Assembly (NCBI GenBank): GCA_949825025.1
Contig: OX463787.1
Location: 930,001-994,000, forward strand
Length of the DNA stretch: 64,000 nucleotides
Direction of reading: 5' to 3'
From: Siphlonurus alternatus
Taxonomy: Eukaryota > Arthropoda > Insecta > Ephemeroptera > Siphlonuridae
In this document: one piece after another, positions 46,601 through 59,800 of the stretch
Layout of the letters: each line of letters opens with the position of its first letter
Position numbering within the stretch: the first letter of the stretch is position 1
Translations under genes and position numbers: made by a program
Notes under the pieces: model-generated
Told to the model about the DNA's origin: nothing
Seen by the model: the letters and a program-made list of their open reading frames with translations, nothing else
Database searches by the model: none

Positions 46601-49600
46601 TTAAATTTGACTAATTTAGCATGGAAGTTCCATTTTTCCATGTTAAATTAGTCAACTTTAAAAATTCATAACTTAAAAACTAGCTTGAATTTATATACCT
46701 GATATTTTAGCTACTGATAGGGGATGTAGAGGAGAACATTTTAAGATATGTGTCATAATTTTCCACATGGGATTTTTTTTACCTTCCCCTCAAGGTGTGG
46801 ACTCGAGATGCTCTAACTGACCTTGAAGACTCCAGTCCGCGCCAGTCGTCCTTGACTGGAGGAGGCACTGGGGTGGTGACGGTTGCCATGGAAACGTCCC
46901 CGATGATGCGCAGACTCTCCTTGCAGCAGTGGTACATCCGCAGCATCTCCTCGCGTTTGATCGCTTCTTCCGGGCTCTCTTCCATCATCGAGGACTGGAA
47001 TGAGGGACACAATCATTTGTTTTACCTTTCTATGAAAATCAACTGAGACTTCAGTCTAACTTTACTTAAGGTACAGATAACACCGGTCAGCTGTTCGACG
47101 TAGGTCCCTTTGATTAACATGTAAACCTTAGCAAATTCACAAAAATTCTGAAATTATTTTGAAAGGCAGATATTAGTGCCTAAAAGCCATAGAAAAAGTT
47201 TCAAAACAATTTAACGAGAAGATTTTTTTAAATTAATTTGTTTAATTTTAAGCATAGGGCTTTCCCATGGAGAGACACACTAAGAACTTAATGAAAAAAA
47301 ATCGGCTTGTTAAATGTTTTGAAACTTTTTCTATGGCTTTTAGGCACTAATATCTGCATCAAAATAATTTCAGAATTTTTGTGAATTTGCTAAGGTTTAC
47401 ATGTTAATCAAATGGGACTACAACAATCGATGTTTCGTGTTATCTTACCCTTAATATTAATCACAAAGTAAACAAAATCCAATCATCTCACCTGATCTCC
47501 GGTGGCGTAAAGATGTGCCAGCAGTTCTCCGTTTATGAAGTCCTTTGCGTCATTGATGATGAGCAGCATGATGGTCTTGGGCACGAGGTCCCTCGTCGTC
47601 TTGGTGACGATCTTCATGTAACTGTCCACCAGGTTACGGATCGTCTCCACCTGTCGCTCTAGCTGAGGGTCCATTGATGCCTGGGCTTCGTTGCTTCCCT
47701 GGACGAAAACAGATCGGTGAGAGGGAGAAGAGGGTAGCAGCATCGTCAGTAAGCAGTGTCATATACAGGATTTAGTTACTGGGGTTTGAATTAAGATTGT
47801 GTACTTAATATTATTTAGATTGATTTTGAAGTAGCAAGTAAAAAACAAGTTGAATTTATATGATATAGTAGTTTTAAAAAATATATGGTATAGCAAATTT
47901 AAGTCATAATTAATTTAATATACACACGTTGCCTTGGAAAATTTCCCACTTATAGCCTTGTTGATCAACATGCCCCGTAAGAATAACATGGTGATTAACA
48001 AGGCTGCAAGTGGGAAATTTTCCAAGGCGACGAGTGTACATTTATTAACTTTTTTATATTTTCTATTACTATTTAAAAAAAGGGCAAAATTAATTGTCTT
48101 TTTGACAAAAATAGTAAAATATTTGAGAAATTAAAAGACTGAAATATATAAAAAAAAAAAAAAAAAAATGCAACCCAGAATTGAGGTTAAAAAAGTAAAT
48201 GAGTTAGTGAGGTGCAAATTAATTTTTTGGATTTTTTTTTTTTTTTTTTTTTTAAACATGACACTGTTTACAAGTAGACAATGCTGCAAATGTACTTCAC
48301 ACACATAAAAATAGTTAGATCTATTCTAGCCACACTAACGTAGGAAGATTTAAAAGCCAAAGTGCGGACGAGTGCAGTGCTGAAGGGATTGGATGGCACG
48401 TGCAGCATTTAGAACTCAACTTTGTTGTTAATATTATAAGCACTATTAGGTATCCAACAATACACATTGCATTATATACATACTGTAAATAAAATAGTTA
48501 AATAAATGTGCACTTGTAGTAGTTTAACTTCTTTATTTGTTTAAAAAAATAAGTCCTGAATTTTTATATTTTATAAAAGTTATTTATAACGAAATAATAT
48601 TTTGTCGATCAAATTTAGTATTTAATAATTTACTACCTACAACATTTTCTTACAAAAATATATTATTTTATTGCATAAAGATGCTTAAAATTGCAATAGT
48701 GTACTATTAAAAAAAAAAATCAACGGCTTTAATTTTAACATTGATAATTTTTTGTACTTCATCAAAATGTAAATAAATATGTTTTTAGATTTTAAGATAA
48801 TGTACAGTATTTAAAATAAATCTAAATTAATGTTTCAAACTAATAACTTAAAGAAAAATAAATTAAAGATCATTTATTTCTCCTATTAGACAGAATAACA
48901 ATAATAAATTGATTTTCGTAATGTTTTGAGTTTTTTCCGTTGATTTAGTGTTGTTAGAGAGGCCATCCAAGCCGTCTGACTACAAGCCGAAGACACAAAC
49001 ACCGAGCTAATCTAGCATGCTCCGGACACCTAGAATGAAACTGTGCGCTATCCACCTCAGATACGAGAGTCAGTACACAACCACTTGTCAACATAGCTGT
49101 ATGTCGATGGGAGAGGTTCACTGCTATAAGGATAAATATATGATGTTTATATTGTTTATAGAGTTTAATGAAATAATAATAAAAAATGCTGTTCAGATAA
49201 CACTTCACAAATATTATCTCTTTAAATTTCAATGTACATTGCGTGTCAAAGGTAATTTGACAGCGAGGAGTGCACTGAAATTCAAAGTATACAAAAGATT
49301 TTTTTTAAGTGCAATCAAAAATGTTTATGACTTGTATTAATTGTCTTGTTAAAGCAATTTGAATTACTGCGAAATTATATTGTGTTCCTCTGAATATATT
49401 TTAAAGTTATTCTACGTTCTACTTCATAGTTCAAGTATAATAACATTGATCATGTACCTCAAGTAAAAATAAAAAAAAGCAAGGAACAAACTAAACACAA
49501 ACCTGACAAGATTAACTCTACAAGTGACATAAGGTGATAAATATCAAAGTTACATAACATATATTATAATTATATACTACAATACTTGTCATATTATTTC

Positions 49601-50782
49601 ATTGTTTTTCTTAAACATTGCTTCAAACTCATCTTCACAAATTAAATGTTAAATACTATTGCATAAAAAAATAAAGGCAGAAATTACCCTTTTTTTTATA
49701 TTTTGAGTTGTTGTATTTATACAATTATTGAATAAACAGATTTTGACAACTACACCATTTTTGGGTTTCAAAGTCTTATTATTTGATTAAAGAGTGTCAT
49801 CACAAAATTTAAATAACATATTTAAAAATGATTCCACAAAAATATAGAAACTTTTTTACACTGTCAATTCATGCAATACATTTAACTTCTATTAGGAAAC
49901 ATCCAAGAAGGGTTTAAAGGAATTTTGCATGGATTTTAGCCTAAGAAATTTTTAACTCCAGATTTAATAATTTTACTGAAATGAAGTATTAAAAATTTCC
50001 AGGCCAAGTTATTTTTCAATGGAGCATCGACCTCAATTTTTTATTGCAGAAATGGATAGAGGGTGCAAAGTTATGCTACCCTGATTTTTTTCAGATTTTT
50101 TGCAGCCCTGGAAGTATTTTTAAAAAAGTATTGAAAGTCTTTTTTGTGACGTCATGAGGCGTCAAGTCCTATCTTTTTCTTAAGGAGCGGCGTCTCGTGA
50201 CGTCACAAAAAGAACTTTCAATAATTTTTTAAAAATATTTCCAGGGCTCTAAAAAATCTGCAAAAAATCAGGGTACCATAACTTTGCACCCTCTATCCAT
50301 TTCTGCAATAAAAAATTTGAGGTCGATACTCCATTTTCTAGGATTAGCTACGTGACAAGTACAAAGGTCGTGTGTTTGACTGATATCCGAGGTGGGCTAC
50401 GGGGCAAATCATCGTCACCGTTTGACCAACCTCTGAGCCCTAAGTTCCGATCAGGAGCGTTTGGAGGAAAGAGGAGAGAGATAGGATCAAACATTTTACA
50501 TGTTAGCTTCCTATCATCTTAATCTGGGTCTTTAGATCATCAACAGGTTATTTATATCAATGGACAACCAGCATGAAATTTTTTTATTGCAGAAATAAAT
50601 AGAGTACCAAATTATGTTACTTTAAATTTGTTCAGATTTTTTTGAGTCCAGGAACTATTTTTAAACAATTATTGATACTGCGGCCACGCCCCTTGGAGGC
50701 CCTGGCCCTATCCTTTTTACTAAGGATTCAGGAGGGCAGAATTTTCAATAATCATTAAAAATAGTTCCATGACTAAAAAAAA

Positions 50783-50841
<59 letters not shown>

Positions 50842-53800
50842 AAAAAAACAGATGAAAAATCTGAAAAAAAAAAAAAAAAAAAATAGTTACCTTACATAAG
50901 TTGATACCTTCTATTTATTTTCTGAAATAAAAAATTGTCATGCAGTTTTCCATTTATCAATTATCAATAGACATTTGTCAGAAACTTGTAACGAAATGTT
51001 AAAATCAAAAAGGAACTTGAGAAAACTTTATTCCTGTCAAGATATTTGTCTGCCAGTAAAAAAGATAATTCATTAAAATTAAAAAATTAATAATTATATT
51101 TACTGTTATTTAAGATATGGCATCACGGTATGTAATATATTTTAACCAAGCGTTTCTCATCAAGGCACTTGATTTTAAATTGACATTTTGAAAAACGTAA
51201 CAGTAATATGTACATAAACTTTTGTTCCTTTTTCATTTGTAGCAACTTGAGAAGTATATTTAGAATTCTGAAATTCATGATTACGTAATTTAAATACATT
51301 TAATTGGAAAATTATTCCAATTAAAAAATGTGTACTACCTTTTCTAGTACATAAATAGTTTATGCTTGATTTTTTTATAATTAAATTTTACTGTTAGTTT
51401 CTGAAACAGCCTACCAAATAATAAATCAAATTTTTAATCAAAAATTGTTTAATTTAAAATTGTAAATTTAAAAATTTAATTTAATTAAAAAAATCAAAGA
51501 TGTGCTCTATTTATATTTGTAATTTGCCTAAAGAAACAATTGAAGATTAATTAAAAAAGCACATGGAAAATACAGAAAAGGATAGATTCAAGGAGGAAGG
51601 GGGGGATTTAATTTGCAACGCTAAAAAATAATATCAAGGGGGCCATTTTATTATAAGTTATATCACCCACAAAATTGAATTAATTATTTTAGTGATTAAT
51701 AAAAGTTATAAATATGAAACAAAAATACCAGAAATTTTAGCAATAGCAAAAAACAGGAGCAAGAAAAAACAAAAGCAAACCGATATAAACAAAAACTGGG
51801 ACAATTATTATTTTATATTATATAAAAAAAAAGTTTCTAATAACAAGAAAAAACATCAATTTCTACGAAAGAAAATTATAAAAAATACTACAAATAAATT
51901 TTTTATCTTGCAAAAATATATTATAAGACTTAACTGTACATTATAATGCAATCACATTTTAACGTAGGTTACATATTGCCTTAGTTCCTAATAAAATAAA
52001 CTAACATTCCAAAAATATGCAGAATCTTTATCTCAATGATATTCTATAAAAATAAGATACGAAAATTAATCTGAATTTTCTGCACCAACAAATATATAAT
52101 TCAATGAGTTTACTAAATCAAGACGTTATTTCAATGCAGGATTTATACAGTTTTGAAAAAATAATGATAAGATGCCTTGCCTATCAGTTTTTAGGTTTTG
52201 GGATCTTTTTTTTCTTACGTCATAATTTGAAACTTTTTAAAAATGTGAAAAACTTGAAATCTTAATGCAAAAATGCTGGTTGTAATAATTATACTGTATT
52301 CTTACTTTTATTTTTTTGAGAATTTACACTGAAAAACGTAATAAGAGAAATGCAATGTAGATTTTGGAGTAAAAATACTAAGTTAAAATTGTTGATAAGT
52401 TCTTCGTTAATATTTCCCAAAAAGTTAAAAAAAAAAACATTAATTATTTACCTAATTTCAATTTTAAAGAAATATACCCCAGAAATAATGGAGTATCGAC
52501 CTCAATTTTTTTTATTGCAGAAATGGATAGAGGGTAAAATGTTATGCTATCCTGATTTTTTTCAGATTTTTTAGAGCCCGGGAAGTATTTTTAAAAAAAT
52601 ATTGAAAGTCCTTTTTGTGACGTCACGAGGCGGCAAGTCCTATCTTTTTCTTAAGGAGCGGCGTCTCGTGACGTCACAAAAAGAACTTTCAAATATTTTT
52701 TAAAAATAGTTCCCGGGCTCTAAAAAATCTGAAAAAAATCAGGGTAGCATAACTTTTTATTCTCTATCCATTTCTGCAATATAAAAAAAAATTGAGGTCG
52801 ATACTCCATTGTAAACTCTACATAATATTTAAATAGCGACGACTAAACACCAAGGCACTATGTGACGTTATTGTTCCAGTTTTTGTGACACACCGTGTGA
52901 GAAGGGTTAATGAGAGGTAGAGAAAATTTCTACACCGGAGGTAAGGTGATGACGAAGACTTCATTTTTCTCTGGACTGTACGTACCCTTGCCTATAACAC
53001 ACATCACAGCAGCCTCGTTAAACCTTCCACAACATCACAAAAAAACTAAGTGACGCAATGACTCAAATGAAAATGTCTACAACAACTGGAATTTATTTTT
53101 ATATTCTATGGAAGAATTGCAGAAGGTTCAGTAGTCAGTTCAATGGACTCCTGACGACGAGCTGGTTCCATTGGACTGGCTACTGTGAACCTTTTATGAT
53201 GATCTCGTGAAAATAATGACCTGAAAATAATGACTGCCAATTTCCAAAGAAAAATTCAATTAACTCTGACATCTATATTGGGAAAATAAATTTTTCTGGG
53301 CATCTAACTTAACAAAATTGCAAAGACAAAACAAATATTAACATATAACCCCACATTTAGAAAGAAAAACAACCTAGCAGTGAAATCAATACTATACTCT
53401 TATTATAATTTTATAGAACACATTTTGGGGAAAAACTAACAATTTATTTAAATATCATCCCTACACATCCCATAACACAATTTTCTAATTTAGCTGCTGT
53501 TAAATTAGTGTATTTTTCTTAAAATTATCAATGTATTTAATTAGCTTGCCTGGTATGCTAAAAAAATAATTAGAAATTCGAATCATACTCAATTAATGGC
53601 ACTAATTATGCAGTTGAAATTTTAGGAAAATTTATTATACTTTGCATTTTTATTGATTTTCTACTCTGTGATCCATGAACTGAGTAAAAGTCAACGGAGG
53701 TGCACATTTCACCAAATTAAATTGCATAGGCGTAGTAAAATGGTAGCAAGGCAGTTTTCAGTGCGTAGTTATTGTATGCTTAGCGTTAAGCCTTGAAGAT

Positions 53801-56800
53801 TTCAGCAAGAAATTGAAAAAATTTTGTCTAAGAAAAATTAGGAATTCTTTATTTACCTTGAAATAATAAGCTGTCTTTGTTAATTTTCTTTCTTTAAACT
53901 CAATAAAATTATGTAGATTTTTAAGACTTGAAATTATAAAATTTAATTAAAATGAAATGTTATTTTTCACTTGTTCAGAACAAATTGATTCAAAATAATA
54001 TCCAAATTAATCATTGAAATCAACAATAAATAGAAAGATTATCTCCAGTTAAAATTTTTAAGAACAGTCAAGGAACACTGATTATCAGTTTTCATACATT
54101 TCTAAAAAAATATGTATTATTTTTTTATACTATTTCTCCCCTCTGCTTATTATTCCAAGACTAGACTGACGACCAGGTCTCGAGGACTCCTGGAGGCTGC
54201 TTACCTCGTCTCCGTTTGTCTGCTCCGCAGTTTTCTCAGGGTAGACTCCAGCACGAAGGAAGGAAGCTTTCCACGAATCAACATCGTCTGGGTTTTCACA
54301 GCTCAGCTCAAGCTGCTTGTAGTCCTGACAAGCAAATATAGACCTTGAGTACATGGTCATAAGGGTCATGGTTCTAAAGTATGAAATATGGAATAAGTTT
54401 GTTTTAGGGCATTGGTTCTTTATTTTACTTGGAAGCAGTCATCATAGAAGGTTCAGTAGGCAGTTCAATAGACTCCTGACGCCGAGCTGGTTCCATTGGA
54501 CTGGCTACTGAACCTTCTATGACAATTCCTTCCATGGATAACAAAGAAAGAGTCATCATAGAAGATTCAGTAGACAGTTCAATAGTCTCCTGACGACGAG
54601 CTGGTTCTATTGGACTGGCTACTGAACCTTCTATGACAATTCCTTCCATGGATAACAAAGAAAGAGTCATCATAGAAGATTCAGTAGACAGTTCAATAGT
54701 CTCCTGACGACGAGCTGGTTCTATTGGACTGGACCTTCTATGATGACTCTTTTTAAAGAAAAAAATGCACTAATGCCCATGAATGGAGGCTTCAAGTCAG
54801 CTGATTTTACAGTGCTCCCACCGTCCTATCTAAACTCTAAATTGCTATTTTTGGCATTAAAAAAATTTTTTTAGACGAAAGTAAGTTCTTGATTCATTAT
54901 CAAAAGAAACTCTAAATGTGGGGTTAGAAGATGTTTTCAAATTAATAGTTACAGATAAAAAATTCAAATTTTCTAACATGGTGGAGAAAATTTTATCGCC
55001 GGTGCACACTTGAAGCCTCTGACGCTGACGTTATATTGAATCGTCAAGACATACCTTGTAGACGTTGCGTCCCTCGGGGTTGAAGAGAGCAAACATGTGA
55101 CGTCGTGACATGAAGCCTTGCTCGATGTCTCGCAGTCTCAATCCGTCAAGCGGCAGCATGTACTTCTTCTCTCGTTCCTGTGGATCAGTAGATGTCAGTA
55201 CCTCTCAACATCTCTAGTATTATTTTTTTAAACAACGAAAAATATATGATTTAAGGTATAACCTGAGAATTTGTCTGTCAAGGTCACACCATAAAAAAAC
55301 TTGCCAACACTGCAGTGCCCTAGTAATGTTAATCGGCAGGAGTGGTAGGTGACTACAGTCCCTGAAAGCGTTGCCATATTTCTCATCTAGTTTCAAGAAC
55401 GAGCAACGCAGCGGTTCAAAATATATGAAAACATTCATAAAAATAGTCCAAACAATTAACTTTTAACCTATATAAAATTTAAAAAAATATCTCGAGCCGT
55501 TTTTGTGTAATGTTAATTGAAAAATTTAACATTGAAAGGGTATGAAATTCACATTTGAATAAATTAATTATAATTAAACCAACGGATAAAAAATCTGAAA
55601 AAAAAAAAATCAGCAGTATTTGGACACTTGTTGTAAGTCTACCAAATTAATTTCAAGAACATCTGTCGATACGACTTTGTTTCGTCCAAATATCTCAGGT
55701 TAAGCCTTAAACACCAACACTTGGGCAAAAGAAAAGAAGAATAACGTACCTCTTCGTCTTTGAACCAGGAGATGCTCTCGGAGGTGAGGACGAACCAGTA
55801 GTCCCGCGACCCTCCCTTCATGATGCCGAGGTTGTGGATGCACATGTATCCCTTCCTGATGACCTGGTTACCGAGCTTACGACCGGCCTTGACGGAGTTC
55901 TCGCTCGACTGCTGAGCACTGGTGGTCATACACATACTGAGCCAATCACCTCGAGGCTTAGCTCGCGAAGATGTGACCCCCCGTGACCCCCAGGAGCTTT
56001 GTGTGACTGAGGGATAGGGCGTAGATTCCTACCTAGCGTGGCTACTACCCTAACATACCATAGGATGGTTGGTACCCTAGCTTAATGTGATAGGAGGCAG
56101 TAATACTTAGTACCTAGTGTGGCTACTACCCTAACATAGGGTGGCTGGTACCCTAGCATGGGTACCAGTTAAAGTACCTTAACTTAATGTGATAGGAGGC
56201 AGTAATACTTAGTACCTAGTGTGGCTACTACCCTAACATAGGGTGGCTGGTACTCTAGCGTGAGTAGTACCTTAACTTAATGTGATAATGTGATAGGAGG
56301 CAGTAATACTTCGTACCTAGCGTGGGTAGTACCCTAACGTACCATAGGGTAGTTGGTACCCTAGCATGGTTAGTAACTTAGGATGGCTGCAACTCTAGTG
56401 TGAGTCGTACCCTACCAATAATGTGATAAGTCACATTGTCTCCTAATAATATCTAGCGTGGCGTTACCACACTTACCATACAAGATGTGAGTGCAATATC
56501 TGGCAGGGAATCCTAGTGTTGTGTTAAAACATCTAAATATTCCGTTATAAAGTACACCCAATGCCAAATCTAATGTGAAAATTTCGGGGAGGCAACTCTA
56601 TGCTTGTAACAGCCACAATGTAATTTTCAAAAATAATATTATGTATTTTATAATAATGAATAATAAAAAAAAAAAAATGTCATCAGCCGATATGAACTTT
56701 GTTACTGATAATGAGGAGAAAATTACACTTTACTTTCACATTGTTTCTCAAAAAGAAAAACGGTAAGGTAACTCATAAACAACATCAAAGATCGCCGTGC

Positions 56801-59800
56801 TGTAAACATGAGTGACATCATCACGATGGTTCTGGCTGTTACAATCATAGGGTTGCTTCCCCAAAATTTTCACATTAGATTTGACATTGTGTGTACCTCT
56901 TATTGTAGCACAAATAAGGATCCTAGATTTGCCCTCTTGAAAGCAGAATTTAGTTTAGTATTCTATGACTTTGTTATAACAAGTAAAATACCGGTAGTTT
57001 GTTTTCATGTATTATTTCATAATCTAAGACTGAAAATTATTAAACACATAGGAACGTGATAGACTTGTAAGTCACTTCTGGTAACAGTGCCCATAGCGGC
57101 TGGTTATGACAAAAAGTTTAAAATATTAAATTTCATAAAACAAAAATAGGACAAAAGCTATTAATCAAAAATATAATTTTATGCTGCTGGGTTTCTATTG
57201 TTTTGAAATACAATTTGCAAGTTCTGCATTAGAGTATAAAAATTTTTGGCATCTGTAAAAATTAAAGCAAAATATTTCTATAAAAGTAAAGCGTTACACC
57301 AAAATTATTTCCCTTTTTTTTTTTGCATAAGCTTGTAATTAACCTATTTTCACTATTTTTTATTGCAAAAGCATTTTTGTTCCGAATATGGGATGAAGAA
57401 ATGATGTTTGGAACATAATGTATGTGATTTGGATGTATGATTTACATTTCATAAATATTCTGCTCTAAAATAGTAGGTAAAAGCTATTACAACATCAAAA
57501 AATGTAGCCTTGTGGGGAAATAAGGCCCAATATTTTTAAATATAAAAAAATGGCCCAAAGGTTTATAGGTAAAGGGTATTAAGGACTACAGTTCAAAAAT
57601 ATGAGGTTATTTGGGAATGCTTTTTTCATGTATCTGGTAAATTTTCAATAGACAAATAAATAATATAATTATTATTGAGTACATTATTGCTTTAGTTAAA
57701 AAATAAAATATCACAAAACGATAACTGAATAAAATTAAAAAAAAAAACATTTAAAACATAAAAAAATACAAGAAAGAAAAAGAAAAATGAAGAAACAGCA
57801 TTAAAAAAGAAAAAAGCAAATGCAAGCAAAAACTGAACGTAGTATCTCATATAAAGGGGCATTCACAAAGCCTTAAGGCCACAATTAAGGCTCAATAATT
57901 TAAGACCAAAAATTTTGGGTCTAAAAAACACGTCTAAAATCAAGCTTTAAATTATCGAGCCTTAAATGTGGCCTTAAGACTTTGTGAATGCCCCTTATAA
58001 TATTTAAGAAAGTTATGCTTAAATTGTGTTATCAACAAAAATTTAAGAAGTGAAATGATTTGAGTTAGTTATTTTCAAATGCAAATGCCCTAAATCCTTG
58101 ATATATTATTTAGTTTAGGACACTTGCATTCTTTAATAACAATGTATCTTAGTACAGTGCATAAAATAATATGAATTAAATAAATAAGTACATTTACTAA
58201 AAAAATAAAGATATTTAAATTTTAAAATAAAAAGAAAAAAGTGAGAAAAGAAGATGGTTGAAGCAATTTTTAAAATTATTGTCTCTAAATTTAATATTCA
58301 GCTTATTATATACGGTTACACAGAAGGGATTACTGTTGAATTTGTCTGTTAACAAGATGGAGGTTTCAAGAAAGATTTATCAATTAAATTGCATCCCAGA
58401 GTATTATTTGTTGAAGTTATTGCATTTAAAAACATTTAATTTTCTCCTCCAACATTAAGACAATAAGAAAAAAAAAAAATCTCAAAAATTTCGAACATAA
58501 TTTTTCATACATTTTCTATTTGTTACTTATAGTTTTTAAAATTACTAAAAAAGAAAACTGGAAATGAACCATCTTGAAACCTCTATTACTGGTTAATTAC
58601 AAATTATAGGTAGCTTCTAATTTGCCAAAATCAACTTGGCAAAAAGTTACTAAAGCTAAAGCTGGTTTAGACATTGACAAATTAGATGCTACCGATACGT
58701 CAACGTAATCCCTCACAGACAAAAAGCGACGCCTGGCGAAGGAAAGATAGGACAGGTATCCCACAAAGCTCCGACGAATCCCGCCTCCGATCTTACTTGG
58801 CAAAACCGATGAAATCCTCGTGGTTCGTGTTCATGTAGGCGAGCTCAGAGTCAATCAGGAGGATGATTTGCTCCTTGCATCTTTGTTCTCTTTCACGGAT
58901 GTGTGTGGCAATGATTCTCTCGGTCTCCTCGCGTAGACGAGGGTAGCGATTCATCTGGTGACAAAAACGATAGGAGAAAAAGTTAGAAAAAGGTCTTAAA
59001 GGACCTATCCGGGGTTCCAATGACCTATTTTTGACCTAAACTAATTGAGAAACTTAATAAAATCAGTGAAATTTGCCTGTGCGCAAGTTTAACACTAGCG
59101 AGAGAGAAAATATTTATTTTGTTAACTTGTACGTAATAGTTAACACGGCGATGCTGAGCCGTTTTGAGAGGCAGATATTTTTGCCTAAAATCCATAGAAA
59201 ATGTTTCAACACAATTTAACGAGCCGTTTTTGTTTTTTTTTAATTAAGTTCTCAGTTTGTCTCTCCATGGGAAAGCCCTATGCTGAAAATTAAAAAAAAT
59301 AAATAAATTAAAAAAAATTGTCTCGTTAAATTGTTTTGAAACTTTTTCTATAGCTTTTAGGTACTACTATCTGCCTCTAAAAAAAAAATCAGAATTTTTG
59401 TGAATTTGCTAGGGTTTACATGTTAATGAAAGGAGAGTACGTCGAACAGCTGTTCGGCGTTATCTCTACCTTAACTGTCCAACAGCAAGAAAATATTTAT
59501 AGCGACATACTGGTATAATTATTAATTTTATTTTCAGGACAGCAGTATTGTTACCTAGCTGCATTGTCTATGAAGATCATGAAGTTTTGTGTGATCTTTA
59601 GACTGGGCGCTCTTCTCACCTCCATCAAATATACAATGTATCTCTTTGTCTATTGCAGCTGCAGCAAATGAGGCAGCAGTTTGCACAGACAGACACAAAC
59701 AAAGTTGACCCTATCTGATTTTTGTTCTCCCTCAAAATAATTTTTTTGTATTAAAGTACTATCTTGATACATAAAGTAAGGAACACATAAAATTCAACTT

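Noticed and set aside
50340..50540. Possible degraded tRNA-derived SINE after an A-family MITE
   Set aside because: GTCGTGTGTTTGACTGATAT is only weakly like a B box, and no second copy was seen in the window.
51692..51946. 84-codon Lys/Asn/Ile-rich plus-strand frame
   Set aside because: Composition is that of AT-rich intron DNA; no motif.
56575..57059. Two frames of 63 and 83 codons
   Set aside because: They lie in and beside a P-family MITE and AT-rich intron; no family support.
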